Source: Williamsia serinedens (lineage in GTDB: Bacteria > Actinomycetota > Actinomycetes > Mycobacteriales > Mycobacteriaceae). From it: a stretch of DNA of 64,000 bases. The DNA lies in assembly GCF_024171725.1 (NCBI RefSeq), contig NZ_JAMTCG010000007.1:62001-126000 (forward strand). The letters run 5' to 3'. Shown piece by piece: positions 49,610-60,563 of this stretch. A program made the translations under genes and the position numbers. Within the stretch, counting starts at the first letter, position 1. Each line of letters opens with the position of its first letter. The notes beneath the pieces are model-generated. The model saw only the letters and a program-made list of their open reading frames with translations. It had not been told where the DNA came from and did no database searches.

Positions 49610-50986
49610 TCAGGTCAGGTAGCGATAGGCCGGTGAGTCGGGTTCAAGCCGCTCGACGCCGAGCCGGGACGCGTTCATGCGGTCCAACAGCGACGGCAGG
49701 CTGTCAGCCGAACCCAACTCGATGCCGACCAGCGCCGCTCCGGTCTCCCGGTTGTTGCGCTTGACGTACTCGAACAGGGTGACGTCGTCATCGGGTCCGA
49801 GCACCTCGTCGAGGAATCCCCGCAGCGCACCCGGCTCCTGCGGGAAGTCGACCAGGAAGTAGTGCTTGAGTCCCTTGTGCACCAGTGAGCGCTCGATGAT
49901 CTCGCCGTAGCGCGAGACATCGTTGTTGCCGCCCGACAGCAGGCACACCACCGTCGAGTCCGGTTGCAGCGCAAGGTGTTCGAGCGCGGCGACGGACAGC
50001 GCGCCTGCGGGCTCGGCGATGATGCCGTCGTCCTGGTACAGCTCGAGCATCGTCGAGCACAGCGCACCCTCGTCGACGTGGACGATGTGTGTCGACCCCG
50101 GCGCCAGGACACGCTCGGCGGGCTGGACGGTCGCCGAGGCGGGCAGATCGGGATGTGCCGCGACGGTGGGGGCCATCGGCGCCAGGGCGTCGACGACGAC
50201 GCTGCCGACGCGCTTGACCGCGGCACCGTCGACGAACGGGTCGATGTCACCGAGGGTGACCGGACCCCCGTGCACGAGCGCCGCCGACAACGACACCGCC
50301 CCGGCGGGCTCGACGCCGACGATCACGACATCCGGATGGGCGTCGCGCAGCAGCGTCGCCATCCCGGCGAGACAGCCACCGCCGCCGACGGGGATGACGA
50401 CGACGTCCGGCGCGGAGCCGAGCTGGTCGAGGATATCGGCCGCGATGGTGCCCTGTCCGGCGGCGGTGCGGACGTCGTCGAAGGCGTGGATCCACGTGGC
50501 GCCGGTGCGCAGCATGTCGGCCTGAGCCGCTGCTGCGGCGGCGTCATAGGTGTCGCCGACCGGGATCAGCTCGACGGCGTCTCCCCCGTGCCACCCGATA
50601 CGGTCGCGCTTCTGCTTCGGGGTGGTGGTGGGGACGTAGATGCGACCTTGCACGCCCATCGCCTGACACGCGTAGGCCACTCCCTGCGCGTGGTTGCCGG
50701 CACTGGCCGCGACGACGCCCGCGGCGAGTTCCTCGGCCGACAACTGCGCCATCGTGTTGTAGGCGCCCCGGATCTTGTACGACCGGACCGTCTGCAGGTC
50801 CTCGCGCTTCACCAGCACCGACGCGCCCGTCGCGCGGGAGAGCCGCGTGTTGCGCTGCAACGGCGTGCGGTCGACGACGTCACGGACGCGGACCGCGGCG
50901 GCCCGGACGTCGGCGGCCGTCAACCGGGCGCCGCCGTCGACGCCGTCGCCGGTCTCCTGTCGCGTCGCTGTGCTCACGCGTCCCAT
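49610..50986 (-). CDS. ilvA: Threonine ammonia-lyase (threonine dehydratase), biosynthetic
   Basis: PLP enzyme making 2-oxobutanoate for isoleucine. The 458 residues have the PLP lysine in TVRSYKIRGAYNTMAQ, the SAGNHAQGVAYAC substrate loop and VGGGGCLAGMATL. The C-terminus has one ACT-like regulatory unit (YFLVDFPQEPGALRGFLDEV), the short bacterial form. Chosen ATG 50986; GTG 50977 is an alternative. It corresponds to Rv1559, also next to a Ddn-like gene in M. tuberculosis. Confidence 0.95.
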   Translation of the reverse strand: MGRVSTATRQETGDGVDGGARLTAADVRAAAVRVRDVVDRTPLQRNTRLSRATGASVLVKREDLQTVRSYKIRGAYNTMAQLSAEELAAGVVAASAGNHAQGVAYACQAMGVQGRIYVPTTTPKQKRDRIGWHGGDAVELIPVGDTYDAAAAAAQADMLRTGATWIHAFDDVRTAAGQGTIAADILDQLGSAPDVVVIPVGGGGCLAGMATLLRDAHPDVVIVGVEPAGAVSLSAALVHGGPVTLGDIDPFVDGAAVKRVGSVVVDALAPMAPTVAAHPDLPASATVQPAERVLAPGSTHIVHVDEGALCSTMLELYQDDGIIAEPAGALSVAALEHLALQPDSTVVCLLSGGNNDVSRYGEIIERSLVHKGLKHYFLVDFPQEPGALRGFLDEVLGPDDDVTLFEYVKRNNRETGAALVGIELGSADSLPSLLDRMNASRLGVERLEPDSPAYRYLT

Positions 50987-51016
50987 CGTCTCATCCGTCG
51001 ACGGTGGGATCCTGCC

Positions 51017-51460
51017 TCACTCCGCGACGGCAGGTTCCAGGACGAACACCGGGATCTCCCGGTCGGTCTTCTTCTGGTAGTCCTCGTACGGCGGGTAGGC
51101 CTCGACAGCCCGCTCCCACCACTGCGCCTTCTCGCCGCCGAACACCTCGCGCGCGACCATGTCGAACACCTGCTCGCCGTCGCGCAACTCGACGTGGGGG
51201 TTCGCGACGACGTTGAAGTACCAGACGGGGTGGTTGGGCGCGCCGCCGAGCGACGCCACGACCGCGTACTTCCCGTCGTGCTCCACGCGCATCAGCGGCG
51301 TCTTGCGGAGCTTCCCGCTCTTGTTGCCGACGGTCGTGAGGAGCACGACCGGCATGCCGTTCATGTCGGTTCCCTCGGTGCCGCCCGACGCCTCGATCTT
51401 CTCGGCCTGCTCGCGTGCCCAGTCACTGGTGCTCGGCGCATATTCACCCTGCAACGGCAT
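51017..51460 (-). CDS. F420-dependent nitroreductase family protein (Ddn-like)
   Basis: A 147-residue split beta-barrel deazaflavin enzyme. [22 protein letters not shown] and [21 protein letters not shown] are the family blocks binding F420H2. It is adjacent to ilvA, as Rv1558 is to ilvA in M. tuberculosis. Such proteins reduce quinones or nitro compounds; the native substrate is not known. It is divergent from the small membrane protein at 51619, with a perfect palindrome between them. Confidence 0.9.
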   Translation of the reverse strand: MPLQGEYAPSTSDWAREQAEKIEASGGTEGTDMNGMPVVLLTTVGNKSGKLRKTPLMRVEHDGKYAVVASLGGAPNHPVWYFNVVANPHVELRDGEQVFDMVAREVFGGEKAQWWERAVEAYPPYEDYQKKTDREIPVFVLEPAVAE

Positions 51461-51497
51461 GATCGTCCTCTCGTCGTCCGGTGGCCCGCGACACCAG

Positions 51498-51515
51498 AGT
51501 TCGGTGCACCGAACT
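51498..51515. promoter_or_regulatory. Perfect 18-bp palindrome AGTTCGGTGCACCGAACT
   Basis: Uninterrupted palindrome between the divergent Ddn-like gene and the small membrane protein gene, 16 bases upstream of a TACACT -10 (51532-51537), so it covers the -35 position of the rightward promoter. A dimeric repressor site is likely; the protein that binds it is not encoded next to it. Confidence 0.55.
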
Positions 51516-51618
51516 TTTCGACGCGGGTTGTCCTACACTGGGGTCAACGCGGCGGGAACACCGGCATTCCGGTGCCATACCCGTCGACGGCGGCCCTCGA
51601 ACGCGGCAGGAGGCGACG

Positions 51619-51840
51619 ATGACGACGATCGAGACGACGCAGGGTGTCCGCGCGGTCCCGTCCGTCGACGTCGCAGGCGTGCCGTGGCCCGCCTACAAGG
51701 TCCATGCGCTGCTCGTCGCGCTCGTGGTCGCGGCCGCGGTCCTGACCGTCACCCGGTCGCCGGAACTCACCGTGTGGGTCACCACCGCCTCCGCCACCGT
51801 CTCTTGGTGGGGCCTGCGGCTCGCGCACCTGCGCGCCTGA
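51619..51840 (+). CDS. Small membrane protein of unknown function
   Basis: A 73-residue protein with a hydrophobic helix HALLVALVVAAAVLTV (about residues 29-44) and a second weaker one ending WWGLRLAHLRA. ATG 51619 has a strong ribosome site (CAGGAGG); a TACACT -10 lies about 80 bases upstream, downstream of the 18-bp palindrome. No family recognised. The stop lies inside the shared convergent terminator with dnaE. Confidence 0.7.
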   Translation: MTTIETTQGVRAVPSVDVAGVPWPAYKVHALLVALVVAAAVLTVTRSPELTVWVTTASATVSWWGLRLAHLRA

Positions 51841-51867
51841 CGCCCGCGCCGCCGCGCGGGCGGGTCA
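51838..51867. terminator. Bidirectional hairpin containing both convergent stop codons
   Basis: CGCCCGCGC (51841-51849) and GCGCGGGCG (51854-51862) form a 9-bp stem. The TGA of the small membrane protein (51838-51840) and the TGA of dnaE (complement of 51865-51867) flank the stem symmetrically. Confidence 0.55.
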
Positions 51868-54800
51868 GCCGGCCAGGCAGCTCGGACCGAGCAGCGCCTT
51901 GAGATCACCCATCAGCGCCGAACTCGGCGTGACCCGGTAGGTGTCGTCGAGACGCAGCAACGTCGTCGAGTCCCCCGAGATGAGCCGTACGTGCACGTCC
52001 GCGGTACCCGGGTGCCGCGCGAGAACTCGCTTCAGTTCGCCGACGCGGTCCCGCGTGCACAGCCGCGTCGACATGCTGACGGCCACAGGACGGGACTCGC
52101 CCGCGTGCGACAGGTCCGGCACGGCGAGATCGTTGGCGCTGATCATCGTCGAGTCGTCGCGCTTGTTGATGCGGGCCTTGACGAGCACGACGGCGTCGGG
52201 CGTGATGTCCATGCCGTAGGCCTGGAAGGCGCGCGGGAAGAAGTACACCTCCACACCACCGACCATGTCCTCGAGTGTGACGACCGCGTAGGGCTCACCC
52301 TTCTTGTTCACGCGTCGGGTGACCGCCGAGATGATGCCGCCGATCACGATCTGCGCGCCGTCGGGGACGTTGCCCTCGAGCAGGCTGGTGATCGAGGTGT
52401 CGGTCTGCGCCGAGATGATGTGTTCGATCCCGCCCAGCGGATGCCCGGACACGTAGAGCCCCAGCATCTCCCGCTCGAGGGCGAGCTTGTGCTTGGTGTC
52501 CCACTCCTCGTCGGGGACCTTCACCGCGAAGACGTCGTCGACGACGGCGTCGTCGCCACCGGCGTCGCCGAAGAGGTCGAACTGGCCGACGGCCTCGGCC
52601 TTCTTCGTGCCGAGGACGGCGTCGACGGCGTCGGAGTGGATGAGGAACAGGCCCTTGCGCGGGTGGTCGAGCGAGTCGAACGCCCCTGCCTTGATGAGCG
52701 ACTCGGTGACCTTCTTGCTGCAGGCGGTCACGTCGATCTTGCCGAGGTAGTCCGAGAAGCTGGTGAACTTCCCTCGTTCGTCGCGCGCCCGCAGGATGGC
52801 CGAGACGACGTTGGTGCCGACGTTGCGCACCGCGGCCAGACCGAAGCGGATGTCGGTGCCGACGGCGGCGAAGTTGCGCTGCGATTCGTTGACATCCGGT
52901 GGTAGGACGGTGATCCCGAGCTTACGGCAGTCGGCGAGGTAGATGGCGGCCTTGTCCTTGTCGTCGCCGACGGAGGTGAGCAGGCCGGCCATGTACTCGG
53001 CGGGGAAGTTCGCCTTGAGGTACGCCGTCCAGAACGACACCAACCCGTACCCGGCGGCGTGCGACTTGTTGAACGCGTACCCGGCGAACGGGAGGATGGT
53101 GTCCCACAGCGCCTTGATCGCGGGCGAGGAGAACCCGTTCGCCTTCATGCCGGCCTCGAAGCCCTCGAACTCCGCGGCGAGGACCTCGGCCTTCTTCTTG
53201 CCCATCGCGCGGCGCAGGATGTCGGCGCGTCCGAGCGAGTACCCGGCCACCTTCTGCGCGATCTGCATGATCTGCTCCTGGTAGACGATCAGGCCGTAGG
53301 TGTCGGCCAGGATCTCCTTCAGGGGCTCGGCGAGCTCGGGGTGGATGGGCGTGACCTCTTGGCGCCCGTTCTTGCGGTCGGCGTAGTCGTTGTGGGCGTT
53401 CATGCCCATCGGGCCGGGCCGGTACAGCGCGAGCACGGCGACGATGTCCTCGAACCCGGTGGGCTGCATGCGCTTCAGCAGTTCGCGCATGGCGCCGCCG
53501 TCGAGCTGGAACACGCCGAGGGTGTCACCGCGGGCGAGCAGCTCGTAGGTCTTCGGGTCGTCGAGGGGCGCCGCGTCCATGTCGAAGTCGATGCCGCGGT
53601 TGGTCTTGATGTTCTCGATCGCGTCACCGATGACGGTGAGGTTCCGCAGACCGAGGAAGTCCATCTTCAGCAGGCCGATGGCCTCACACGACGGGTAGTC
53701 CCAGCCGGTGATGATGGCGCCGTCCTGCGCGCGCTTCCACACCGGGATCGCGTCGGTCAGCGGCTCCGAGGACATGATGACCGCGCAGGCGTGCACGCCG
53801 GCGTTGCGGATCAGGCCCTCGAGACCCAGTGCGGTGTCGTAGATCTTCTTGACGTCGGGGTCGGTCTCGATGAGACCGCGGACCTCGGAGGCCTCGCCGT
53901 ATCGCTCGTGGTCGGGGTCGGTGATGCCCTTGACCGAGATGTCCTTGGCCATGATCGGCGGCGGCAGGGCCTTGGTGATGCGGTCGGCGATCGAGAAACC
54001 GGGCTGCCCGAACTGCACGCGGGCCGAGTCCTTGATCGCGGCCTTCGTCTTGATGGTGCCGAAGGTGATGACCTGGGCGACCTTGTCGCTGCCCCACCGC
54101 TCCGTCGCGTACCGCACCATGTCGCCGCGACGGCGGTCGTCGAAGTCGATGTCGATGTCGGGCATGGACACGCGCTCGGGGTTGAGGAACCGCTCGAACA
54201 GCAGACCGTGCGGGATCGGGTCGATGTTGGTGATGCCCAACGCCCAGGCGACCAGCGACCCGGCCGCCGACCCACGGCCCGGGCCGACGCGGATGCCGAC
54301 CTCCTGCGCGTGCCGGATGAGGTCGCCGACGACGAGGAAGTAGGCCGGGAAGCCCATCTGGATGATGACGTCGAGCTCGTAGTCGGCGCGGGAGATGTAC
54401 TCGTCGGGGACGGGGCCGTCGGGGAAGCGGCGCGTCAGACCCGTCGCGACCTCACGGCGCAACCAGCTGTCCTGCGTCTCGCCCTCGGGCACCGGGAAGA
54501 CCGGCATCCGGTCACGGTGGGTGAACACCTCGGAGTAGTCGCCGATGCGCTCGCCGATCTCCACGGTGGTGTCGCACGCGCCGGGCACGACGTCGTCCCA
54601 GAGGGCGCGCATCTCCTCGGCGGACTTCAGGTAGTAGCCGTCGCCGTCGAACTTGAACCGGGTCGGGTCCGACAGCGTCTTGCCGGTCTGGATGCACAGC
54701 AGCGCCTCGTGCGTGACGGCGTCGGACTTGTGCACGTAGTGGCAGTCGTTGGTGACGATCGGCTTGATGCCGAGCTTGCGGCCGATCTCGAGCAGGCCGT

Positions 54801-55407
54801 CGCGAACGCGGCGCTCGATCTCGAGGCCGTGCTCCATCAGCTCGAGGTAGAAGTTCTCCTTGCCGAAGATGTCCTGCCACTTCGCCGCGGCCTCGAGTGC
54901 CTCGCGGTCGTGGCCGAGACGCAGACGGGTCTGCACCTCCCCCGACGGGCAGCCGGTGGTCGCGATGATCCCCGACGCGTGCGCGGCGATGAGCTCGGCG
55001 TCCATGCGCGACCACTTGCCGAGCTGGCCCTCGATCGAGGCGAGCGACGACAGCTGGAAGAGGTTGCGCAGGCCGGTCGCGTTCTCGGCGACCATCGTCA
55101 TGTGGGTGTAGGCACCCGAGCCGGAGACGTCGTCGGACTTCTGGTCGCGGTCGCCCCAGAGGACGCGCTTGGTGTCGAAGCGCGAGCCGGGCGCGATGTA
55201 CGCCTCGATGCCGATGATCGGCGTGATGTCGTGTTTCTTCGCGACGTTGTAGAACTCGCTGGCGCCGAACATGTTGCCGTGGTCGGTCATGCCGATCGCG
55301 GTCATGCCCAGGCGCTTGGCCTCGGCGAAGAGCGGCGCGACCTTGGCCGCCCCGTCGAGCATGGAGTACTCGGTGTGGTTGTGCAGATGGACGAACTGAC
55401 CTGACAC
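51865..55407 (-). CDS. dnaE: DNA polymerase III subunit alpha
   Basis: Replicative polymerase (DnaE1 type), 1180 residues. Domains in order: PHP domain from residue 3 ([16 protein letters not shown]), polymerase palm with the catalytic aspartates in [10 protein letters not shown] near residue 415, fingers, helix-hairpin-helix, OB fold ([20 protein letters not shown]) and the C-terminal tau-binding region. GTG 55407 is chosen because the PHP motif follows directly and AGGAAGG lies upstream; a longer upstream frame has no family similarity. A TAGACT -10 (55496-55501) predicts an 80-90-base leader. Confidence 0.97.
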   Translation of the reverse strand: MSGQFVHLHNHTEYSMLDGAAKVAPLFAEAKRLGMTAIGMTDHGNMFGASEFYNVAKKHDITPIIGIEAYIAPGSRFDTKRVLWGDRDQKSDDVSGSGAYTHMTMVAENATGLRNLFQLSSLASIEGQLGKWSRMDAELIAAHASGIIATTGCPSGEVQTRLRLGHDREALEAAAKWQDIFGKENFYLELMEHGLEIERRVRDGLLEIGRKLGIKPIVTNDCHYVHKSDAVTHEALLCIQTGKTLSDPTRFKFDGDGYYLKSAEEMRALWDDVVPGACDTTVEIGERIGDYSEVFTHRDRMPVFPVPEGETQDSWLRREVATGLTRRFPDGPVPDEYISRADYELDVIIQMGFPAYFLVVGDLIRHAQEVGIRVGPGRGSAAGSLVAWALGITNIDPIPHGLLFERFLNPERVSMPDIDIDFDDRRRGDMVRYATERWGSDKVAQVITFGTIKTKAAIKDSARVQFGQPGFSIADRITKALPPPIMAKDISVKGITDPDHERYGEASEVRGLIETDPDVKKIYDTALGLEGLIRNAGVHACAVIMSSEPLTDAIPVWKRAQDGAIITGWDYPSCEAIGLLKMDFLGLRNLTVIGDAIENIKTNRGIDFDMDAAPLDDPKTYELLARGDTLGVFQLDGGAMRELLKRMQPTGFEDIVAVLALYRPGPMGMNAHNDYADRKNGRQEVTPIHPELAEPLKEILADTYGLIVYQEQIMQIAQKVAGYSLGRADILRRAMGKKKAEVLAAEFEGFEAGMKANGFSSPAIKALWDTILPFAGYAFNKSHAAGYGLVSFWTAYLKANFPAEYMAGLLTSVGDDKDKAAIYLADCRKLGITVLPPDVNESQRNFAAVGTDIRFGLAAVRNVGTNVVSAILRARDERGKFTSFSDYLGKIDVTACSKKVTESLIKAGAFDSLDHPRKGLFLIHSDAVDAVLGTKKAEAVGQFDLFGDAGGDDAVVDDVFAVKVPDEEWDTKHKLALEREMLGLYVSGHPLGGIEHIISAQTDTSITSLLEGNVPDGAQIVIGGIISAVTRRVNKKGEPYAVVTLEDMVGGVEVYFFPRAFQAYGMDITPDAVVLVKARINKRDDSTMISANDLAVPDLSHAGESRPVAVSMSTRLCTRDRVGELKRVLARHPGTADVHVRLISGDSTTLLRLDDTYRVTPSSALMGDLKALLGPSCLAG

Positions 55408-55579
55408 TCCACGACCTTCCTGACCCGCATCCCCTGTCGCCGCGACCGGCGGCTGCACCCCCGGGACTGCGGGAGGGCGCCGACGCGACGCGCTCAGTCT
55501 AGGTGGCGGCACCGACGTCCTCGGGGACCGACGCGGCGTGCCCGGCCGACGGGGCGCGACACGCCCGGCGACGCGCCGG

Positions 55580-56293
55580 TCAGCGCGCGGGGACGGGCCC
55601 GGAGTCGGGCACCGGGGCGCCGCCGACGGTCTGCTCCGGCAGCAGGGGCACCACGGTGAACCGGGCGGTGGCGTCGGCCGGGAGCGCCTCGACGGCCCGG
55701 ACGCGACGGTCGGCCGCGATCTCCCGCAGCCGCGCGGCGGCACCACGGACGACGACGCCGACGACGCACGCGCACCCGGCGGCGAGCCGGGACCCGACCA
55801 CTCCCGACACCGCCTCGCCCCGGACGCCGTCCTGCGCGACGATCCCCCCGAACCCGGTCCCGTTCACCGCGGAACCGTCGAGGAGACCGATCGCCAGCGT
55901 GCGCGCCGTCGTGAACGATCCGGCATCGGGTGTGACCGGGACGACCGCGACCGGTGTCGCGACGCCGGCGATCGGCACGTGGAGCGCGACCCGCGCCGGC
56001 GTCGTCCCCGCGACGATCGTGCGGGCGACGTCGTCGGTCACCGCGGCACGCAGCGAGATCAGGGCCCAGCGTGTCCCCGACGCCGCGTCGAGCGAGCGCT
56101 GCGACGTCGCGCGGTAGTCGTCGACGGTCTCGCCGGGGTCGGGTCCCAGGCGGTCGGTGGCGATGCCCGGCGATCGGGGTGGGTGCGTCGCGCCGAGCCA
56201 GTACAGGCCCCCGACCACGACGGCGACCGCCAGGACGAGGACACCGACCGCCCGGGCGACCCGGGCCGCCCCGACGGGGCCGTCAGCCGGCAC
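55580..56293 (-). CDS. Hypothetical membrane-anchored extracytoplasmic protein
   Basis: A 237-residue protein with a single N-terminal helix ([23 protein letters not shown], about residues 11-33; positive side inside) and an Ala/Val/Asp-rich external domain. Repeated pairs of Val-rich strands and two adjacent Cys in AAGCACVVG suggest a folded, perhaps disulphide-bonded domain. I do not recognise the family. GTG 56293 overlaps the end of rluD by 11 bases, so it is co-translated with rluD and lspA. Confidence 0.7.
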   Translation of the reverse strand: MPADGPVGAARVARAVGVLVLAVAVVVGGLYWLGATHPPRSPGIATDRLGPDPGETVDDYRATSQRSLDAASGTRWALISLRAAVTDDVARTIVAGTTPARVALHVPIAGVATPVAVVPVTPDAGSFTTARTLAIGLLDGSAVNGTGFGGIVAQDGVRGEAVSGVVGSRLAAGCACVVGVVVRGAAARLREIAADRRVRAVEALPADATARFTVVPLLPEQTVGGAPVPDSGPVPAR

Positions 56294-57209
56294 GCAGGAC
56301 GTCCAGCGCGTGCTGCAGGTCGTCGGGATACGGGCTGGTGAACTCGACCATCCGCCCGTCGGCGGGGTGCGCGAACCCCAGGGCGCGGGCGTGCAGCCAC
56401 TGCCGCTCGAGGCCGAGCCGTGCGGCGAGGGTGGGGTCCGCGCCGTAGGTCGCGTCGCCGCAGCACGGGTGGTGCAGGGCCGAGAAGTGCACCCGGATCT
56501 GGTGGGTGCGGCCGGTCTCGAGGTGGACGTCGAGCAGGCTCGCCGCGGCGAACATCTCGACCGTGTCGTAGTGGGTGACGCTGGGCTTGCCCGCGGTGGT
56601 CACCGCGAACCGCCACTCGCTGCCGGGATGGCGGCCGATCGGGGCGTCGATGGTGCCGCTCGACGGGTCGAGGTGCCCCTGGACCAGCGCGTGATACCGC
56701 TTGTCGACGGTGCGCTCGCGGAACGCGCGCTTGAGCACGGTGTAGGCACGTTCGGAGACGGCCACGACCATCACCCCGGACGTGCCGACGTCGAGCCGGT
56801 GCACGATCCCCTGGCGCTCGTGGGCGCCGGAGGTCGAGATGCGGTAGCCCGCGGCCTCCAGACCGCCGATGACCGTGGGACCGGTCCAGCCGACGGACGC
56901 GTGCGCGGCGACGCCGACGGGCTTGTCGACGACGACGATGTCGGAGTCGGCGTAGAGGACCGACATGTCCACGATCTCGACCACGGGGTTCTCCGGCGCC
57001 CGGGCCGGTTCGGGCAGTGTCACCTCGAGCCAGGTGCCGGCGGTCAACCGGTGCGACTTCCCCACCGCCGTGCCGTCGACGGTGACGTCGCCGGAGTCGG
57101 CGAGGGTCGCGACGACCGTCCGCGACAGTCCCAGGATGCGGCTGACCCCGGCGTCGAGACGCATGCCGTCGATGCCGTCGGGCACGGGCATGGACCGGCT
57201 GTCACGCAT
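56283..57209 (-). CDS. RluA/RluD family pseudouridine synthase
   Basis: Isomerises uridine to pseudouridine in 23S rRNA. The 308 residues have an S4-like RNA-binding start ([21 protein letters not shown]) and the catalytic motif [17 protein letters not shown] (Asp). The C-terminal [18 protein letters not shown] is intact. It follows lspA with an 8-base overlap, an order conserved widely in bacteria (Rv1539-Rv1540). The exact target uridines are not evident. Confidence 0.94.
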   Translation of the reverse strand: MRDSRSMPVPDGIDGMRLDAGVSRILGLSRTVVATLADSGDVTVDGTAVGKSHRLTAGTWLEVTLPEPARAPENPVVEIVDMSVLYADSDIVVVDKPVGVAAHASVGWTGPTVIGGLEAAGYRISTSGAHERQGIVHRLDVGTSGVMVVAVSERAYTVLKRAFRERTVDKRYHALVQGHLDPSSGTIDAPIGRHPGSEWRFAVTTAGKPSVTHYDTVEMFAAASLLDVHLETGRTHQIRVHFSALHHPCCGDATYGADPTLAARLGLERQWLHARALGFAHPADGRMVEFTSPYPDDLQHALDVLRAG

Positions 57210-57813
57210 CGGCGGACCGCTTCGGCCGTCCGGACGAGGTACGGGTGCCGTCGATCTCGACGCCGAACACGGTGAGCGCGACCAGCAGGATCGCACCGCA
57301 GACGACCGCGGAGTCGGCGACGTTGAAGACCGGCCACCACCCGACGGACACGAAGTCGACGACATGGCCACGCAACGGCCCCGGCGACCGGAAGAACCGG
57401 TCGACGAGGTTGCCGAGGGCGCCGCCGAGCACCAGCCCCAGACCGACCGCCCACCACGCCGACCGCAGGCGACCGCTGAACCGGATGATCCCGACAACCA
57501 CCGCCGCGGCGACGATCGTGAGGACCCAGGTGTAGCCGGTGGCGAAGGAGAACGCCGCCCCGGAGTTGCGGACCAGACGCAGCGTGACGGTGTCACCGAT
57601 GATCTGCACCGGTCGCTGCGGGTCGATGGTCGCGACGACCACGATCTTGGTGACCAGGTCGAGAAGCAGGATCACGAGCGCGACGGCGGGCAGGACGGCC
57701 AGGATCGCCCGCGATCGACGGACCGGAGTGGCCGCGTCGACGGGATCCCCGGAGTCGGCGACCGGTGTCGGCGCGGGGTCGGTCCGAGAGTCGTCGGTCA
57801 CGGGGTCCATCAT
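57202..57813 (-). CDS. lspA: Lipoprotein signal peptidase
   Basis: Aspartyl protease (signal peptidase II) that cleaves after Lgt modification. The 203 residues have four helices, an N-terminal hydrophilic extension of about 35 residues and the catalytic aspartates in GNLVDRF and [15 protein letters not shown] 57813 (or 57810) follows a G-rich ribosome site. It is divergent from a lipoprotein gene that would be its substrate. Confidence 0.96.
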   Translation of the reverse strand: MMDPVTDDSRTDPAPTPVADSGDPVDAATPVRRSRAILAVLPAVALVILLLDLVTKIVVVATIDPQRPVQIIGDTVTLRLVRNSGAAFSFATGYTWVLTIVAAAVVVGIIRFSGRLRSAWWAVGLGLVLGGALGNLVDRFFRSPGPLRGHVVDFVSVGWWPVFNVADSAVVCGAILLVALTVFGVEIDGTRTSSGRPKRSADA

Positions 57814-57829
57814 CCCCCACCGCCGTCGC

Positions 57830-57835
57830 TAGCCT
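57830..57835 (+). promoter_or_regulatory. -10 hexamer TAGCCT of a leaderless lipoprotein promoter
   Basis: TAGCCT, a 7-base gap and then GTG 57843, only about 20 bases from the divergent lspA start. Confidence 0.5.
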
Positions 57836-57842
57836 GAATCGC

Positions 57843-58826
57843 GTGTCCGCCCCCGCCCCGTCTCCCGCCCGAACCGGTGGCCGACGACTGCCCGTGGCCG
57901 CGATGTCGATCGCGGGTGTCGCCCTCCTCACGCTGACCGCCTGCGGGTCCTCGGGCGGCCCGGATGCGCCCGCGTCGAGTTCGTCGGCGTCGCAGGGAGG
58001 CTGCGCCACGCAGACGACGGTGGGCGCGACGGGCGCGTCGCTGCTGCCCATCCCGCCGGCCGCCGTCACCCTCGACACGGCCGGCGCGGCTCCTCAGGCC
58101 GCCTTGATCGGCACGCCGGACCGGACGTCGGCGCAACAGGTGACGCTGCGGGTCGTGTCCTCGTCGACCACGGCGCGTCAGGGTGAGCAGCCGTCGACCG
58201 CGACGCAGGACGTCACCCTCCCGCTCACGGCGCGCGTCGCGTGCGCGGATCCGACCGACGTCGAGCTGCAGCTCGGCCAGGCCGCCTCACCGGACACCGG
58301 GCTCGCCGGGTCGCTGGCGGCCGTCGACGGGTCCCGTGCCGGGCTCGCCGTCGCGGCCGGGTCCGTGCCGGTGTCGTTGCGGATCCTGCCCGCCCAGGCC
58401 GCCGACGACGCCGCACGGTCCGCGGTCGAGCAGACACTGCTGTCGGCGCTGCAACGCGCGGTCGCGGTGCCGACCCAGCCGGTCGGTGTCGGGGCTCGGT
58501 GGCGCGCGGTCCGCACGCTCGACGGCGCCGCGACGGTCACGCAGACGACGACCGCCACGCTGCGCGAACGGACCGGGTCCCGCGTGGTCCTCGATGTCGC
58601 GGTCGACGAGGTCCCCGTCGACTCCGTGTTCACCGTCCCGGGGCGGGGCGAACGCCTGACCATCGGGTCGTACTCGTTCGGCGGCCAGGGGACGGTCACG
58701 ATCGACCTCGCGCGGGGCCTCCCGGTCGCCGGCACGTTGACCCTCACGGGCGGCCGCACCCTGATCGGCGACGACCCCGCGCGTCCGCTGGTGCAGCAGA
58801 CGTCGCTTGCGGTCACCTGGCAGTAG
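57843..58826 (+). CDS. Putative lipoprotein, function unknown
   Basis: A 327-residue exported protein with signal peptide ending in the lipobox LLTLTACGSSG (Cys about residue 34). A Ser/Ala/Gly linker follows, then beta-rich repeats with conserved-looking RVVLDVAVDEV and TVTIDLARGLPVAGTLTL, similar to large actinobacterial lipoproteins of unknown role. The leaderless start GTG 57843 puts the signal peptide at the very N-terminus; longer starts would bury it. A strong terminator lies 25 bases after the stop. Confidence 0.8.
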   Translation: MSAPAPSPARTGGRRLPVAAMSIAGVALLTLTACGSSGGPDAPASSSSASQGGCATQTTVGATGASLLPIPPAAVTLDTAGAAPQAALIGTPDRTSAQQVTLRVVSSSTTARQGEQPSTATQDVTLPLTARVACADPTDVELQLGQAASPDTGLAGSLAAVDGSRAGLAVAAGSVPVSLRILPAQAADDAARSAVEQTLLSALQRAVAVPTQPVGVGARWRAVRTLDGAATVTQTTTATLRERTGSRVVLDVAVDEVPVDSVFTVPGRGERLTIGSYSFGGQGTVTIDLARGLPVAGTLTLTGGRTLIGDDPARPLVQQTSLAVTWQ

Positions 58827-58850
58827 CGCCCGGTCGCAGCCCGCAGACGA

Positions 58851-58885
58851 CTCCGCCCCGTCACCGGATGGGTGACGGGGCGGAG
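58851..58885. terminator. Perfect 15-bp bidirectional terminator hairpin
   Basis: CTCCGCCCCGTCACC and GGTGACGGGGCGGAG around GGATG, between the convergent lipoprotein genes ending at 58826 and 58904. It can serve both strands. Confidence 0.75.
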
Positions 58886-58903
58886 GTCAGTCGAGGTGCG
58901 GTG

Positions 58904-59434
58904 TCAGCTGGCCGCCGGGCACATCGCGCTCTGGACGTTGTTGGCCAGCAGCAGCGGGCACACCGTGGTCTTGGCGAGCTTCCACTTGCCCTGGTCGTAG
59001 ACGATCGCGGCGTCGACGGTCTGCTCCGGGACGTTGGGGAGCTTGACCTGCACCTTGACGGTGGCCTGGCCGTTGCCGGTCGCGATCACCGGCGGCACGA
59101 GGCGGTAGGTCACGGTCGGGTTGTCCTGCTTGGCCTTGACGAGCTTGTCGAACAGCTGCGGGTCGGCCGAGGAACCCTGGACCAGGTCGGTCTTCTGCGA
59201 CGCCGGGATGCTGGGGTTGAGCGCCTTCTCCAGCAGCCCGTTCAGGGTCGCGGCACTCGGCGGCTGCGACGGATCGGTGACCGAGGTGCCCCCGGTGTCG
59301 ACGGCCGAGCTGGTCGCCGACGACGCGGCCGGGTCGGCGGTGGCGCCGTCGTCGCTGCTGTCACTGCACGCGGCGGTGAAGGTCAGGGCGGCGACGACCG
59401 CGAGGCCGGCGGTCAGGATCTTCTGCAGCTTCAC
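58904..59434 (-). CDS. MTB12-like low molecular weight antigen lipoprotein
   Basis: A 176-residue exported protein. The signal peptide ends in the lipobox ALTFTAACSDSS (Cys about residue 25), then an Asp/Ser/Thr linker, then an MTB12/CFP-2 C-terminal-like domain (about 60-170): LNGLLEKALNPSIPASQK, NPTVTYRLVPPVI, VDAAIVYDQGKWKLAK. GTG 59434 gives a standard signal peptide; an upstream GAAGGAG fits. Function of MTB12 relatives is unknown; they are secreted antigens in mycobacteria. Confidence 0.82.
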   Translation of the reverse strand: MKLQKILTAGLAVVAALTFTAACSDSSDDGATADPAASSATSSAVDTGGTSVTDPSQPPSAATLNGLLEKALNPSIPASQKTDLVQGSSADPQLFDKLVKAKQDNPTVTYRLVPPVIATGNGQATVKVQVKLPNVPEQTVDAAIVYDQGKWKLAKTTVCPLLLANNVQSAMCPAAS

Positions 59435-59633
59435 GAGGCGTGGGCTCCTTCGTTGTCGGGTGACGTCGTCGTCGTGGGGAGACGGCCGCGACCGGCCGTG
59501 ATTCCCCCCGGATCGGACACCACTATGCCAAACGGGTCGCGGAGCGGGCCCCGGACCGCGCCCCGCACCGTGTCCGCCACACGATGTCGGCCGAGTTGAC
59601 CAGCATCGGGACGACACGATGAGGTGATCGATC

Positions 59634-60563
59634 ATGAGCGCGCACGAGCGGGTCGTCGTCCTGGGCACCGGCGGGACCATCGCCGCCGTCGAGGGTCCCG
59701 GCGGCGCGGTGCCGGGAGTCGACGTCGGCGTGCTGGTCGGCACGGACGACCCCGCGGTCGAGGCGCGATCGGTGATGGCCGTCGACTCGTCCGCGATGAC
59801 CCCGGCTCTGCAGCGACAGGTCCTCGGGGCCGTCCGGGATGCGCTCGACGATCCCGACGTCGTCGGCGTGGTGGTCACCCACGGCACCGACACCCTCGAG
59901 GAGACCGCCGTGCTCCTCGACCTCACCCACACCGACCCCCGGCCTGTCGTGATGACGGGGGCGCAGCGCCCGGCGTCGGACCCCGACCCCGACGGCCCCG
60001 CGAATCTCGCCGCGGCCATCGCGCTCGCCCGTGATCCGGCGAGCCGCGACCGGGGCGTCCTCGTGGCGCTCGGCGGCTCGGTGCTCCCGGCGCGGGGTGT
60101 CGCCAAGCGGTCGACGACGGACGTCGACGCCTTCGCCGCACCCGTGCTGTCGCCCGCTCGCCCGCTCATGCCCCCCGCCGACGGTCCGACGCCGCGCGTC
60201 GACCTGCTCGCCGCCCACCCGGGCATGGACGTCGGTCTCGTCGACGTCTGCCTCGACCGCGGCGCCGCGGGACTCGTGATCTCCGCGCACGGGTCGGGCA
60301 ACGTCCACCCCGACCTCGCCGACCGGCTGCGGGCGGCCGTGCGGGCCGGCGTCGTCGTGGTCGTGACGACGCGTGTGCCCGACGGACCGGTGGTCGTGAC
60401 CTACGGCGGCGGCGGGGGCGCCGTCGACCTGGTCGCCGCCGGTGTGCTGGTCTCGCCGTGGCTGCGCGCGTCGCAGGCGCGTGTGGTCGTCGCCGAGGGC
60501 CTCGCGCGCGGCTGGGACGCCGCGACGATCAGGCCGTTCCTGGATCTGACGACACCGCACTGA
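59634..60563 (+). CDS. ansA: L-asparaginase
   Basis: Hydrolyses asparagine to aspartate and ammonia. At 309 residues without a signal peptide it is the cytoplasmic type. The two active-site threonine motifs are [14 protein letters not shown] and [13 protein letters not shown], followed by [13 protein letters not shown]. It overlaps the end of dinB by 35 bases in convergent orientation. The order ansA-dinX is as in M. tuberculosis (Rv1538c-Rv1537). Confidence 0.95.
   Translation: MSAHERVVVLGTGGTIAAVEGPGGAVPGVDVGVLVGTDDPAVEARSVMAVDSSAMTPALQRQVLGAVRDALDDPDVVGVVVTHGTDTLEETAVLLDLTHTDPRPVVMTGAQRPASDPDPDGPANLAAAIALARDPASRDRGVLVALGGSVLPARGVAKRSTTDVDAFAAPVLSPARPLMPPADGPTPRVDLLAAHPGMDVGLVDVCLDRGAAGLVISAHGSGNVHPDLADRLRAAVRAGVVVVVTTRVPDGPVVVTYGGGGGAVDLVAAGVLVSPWLRASQARVVVAEGLARGWDAATIRPFLDLTTPH

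Noticed and set aside
49603-49618. Short CAGGT/CCTGA tandem triplet at the ilvA stop
   Set aside because: Three 5-bp copies over the last codon and stop are within chance and have no evident role.
59435-59633. Hidden gene between the MTB12-like lipoprotein and ansA
   Set aside because: No frame with a start, ribosome site and plausible product; only a 7-bp inverted repeat (59482-59499) and presumably two divergent promoters.
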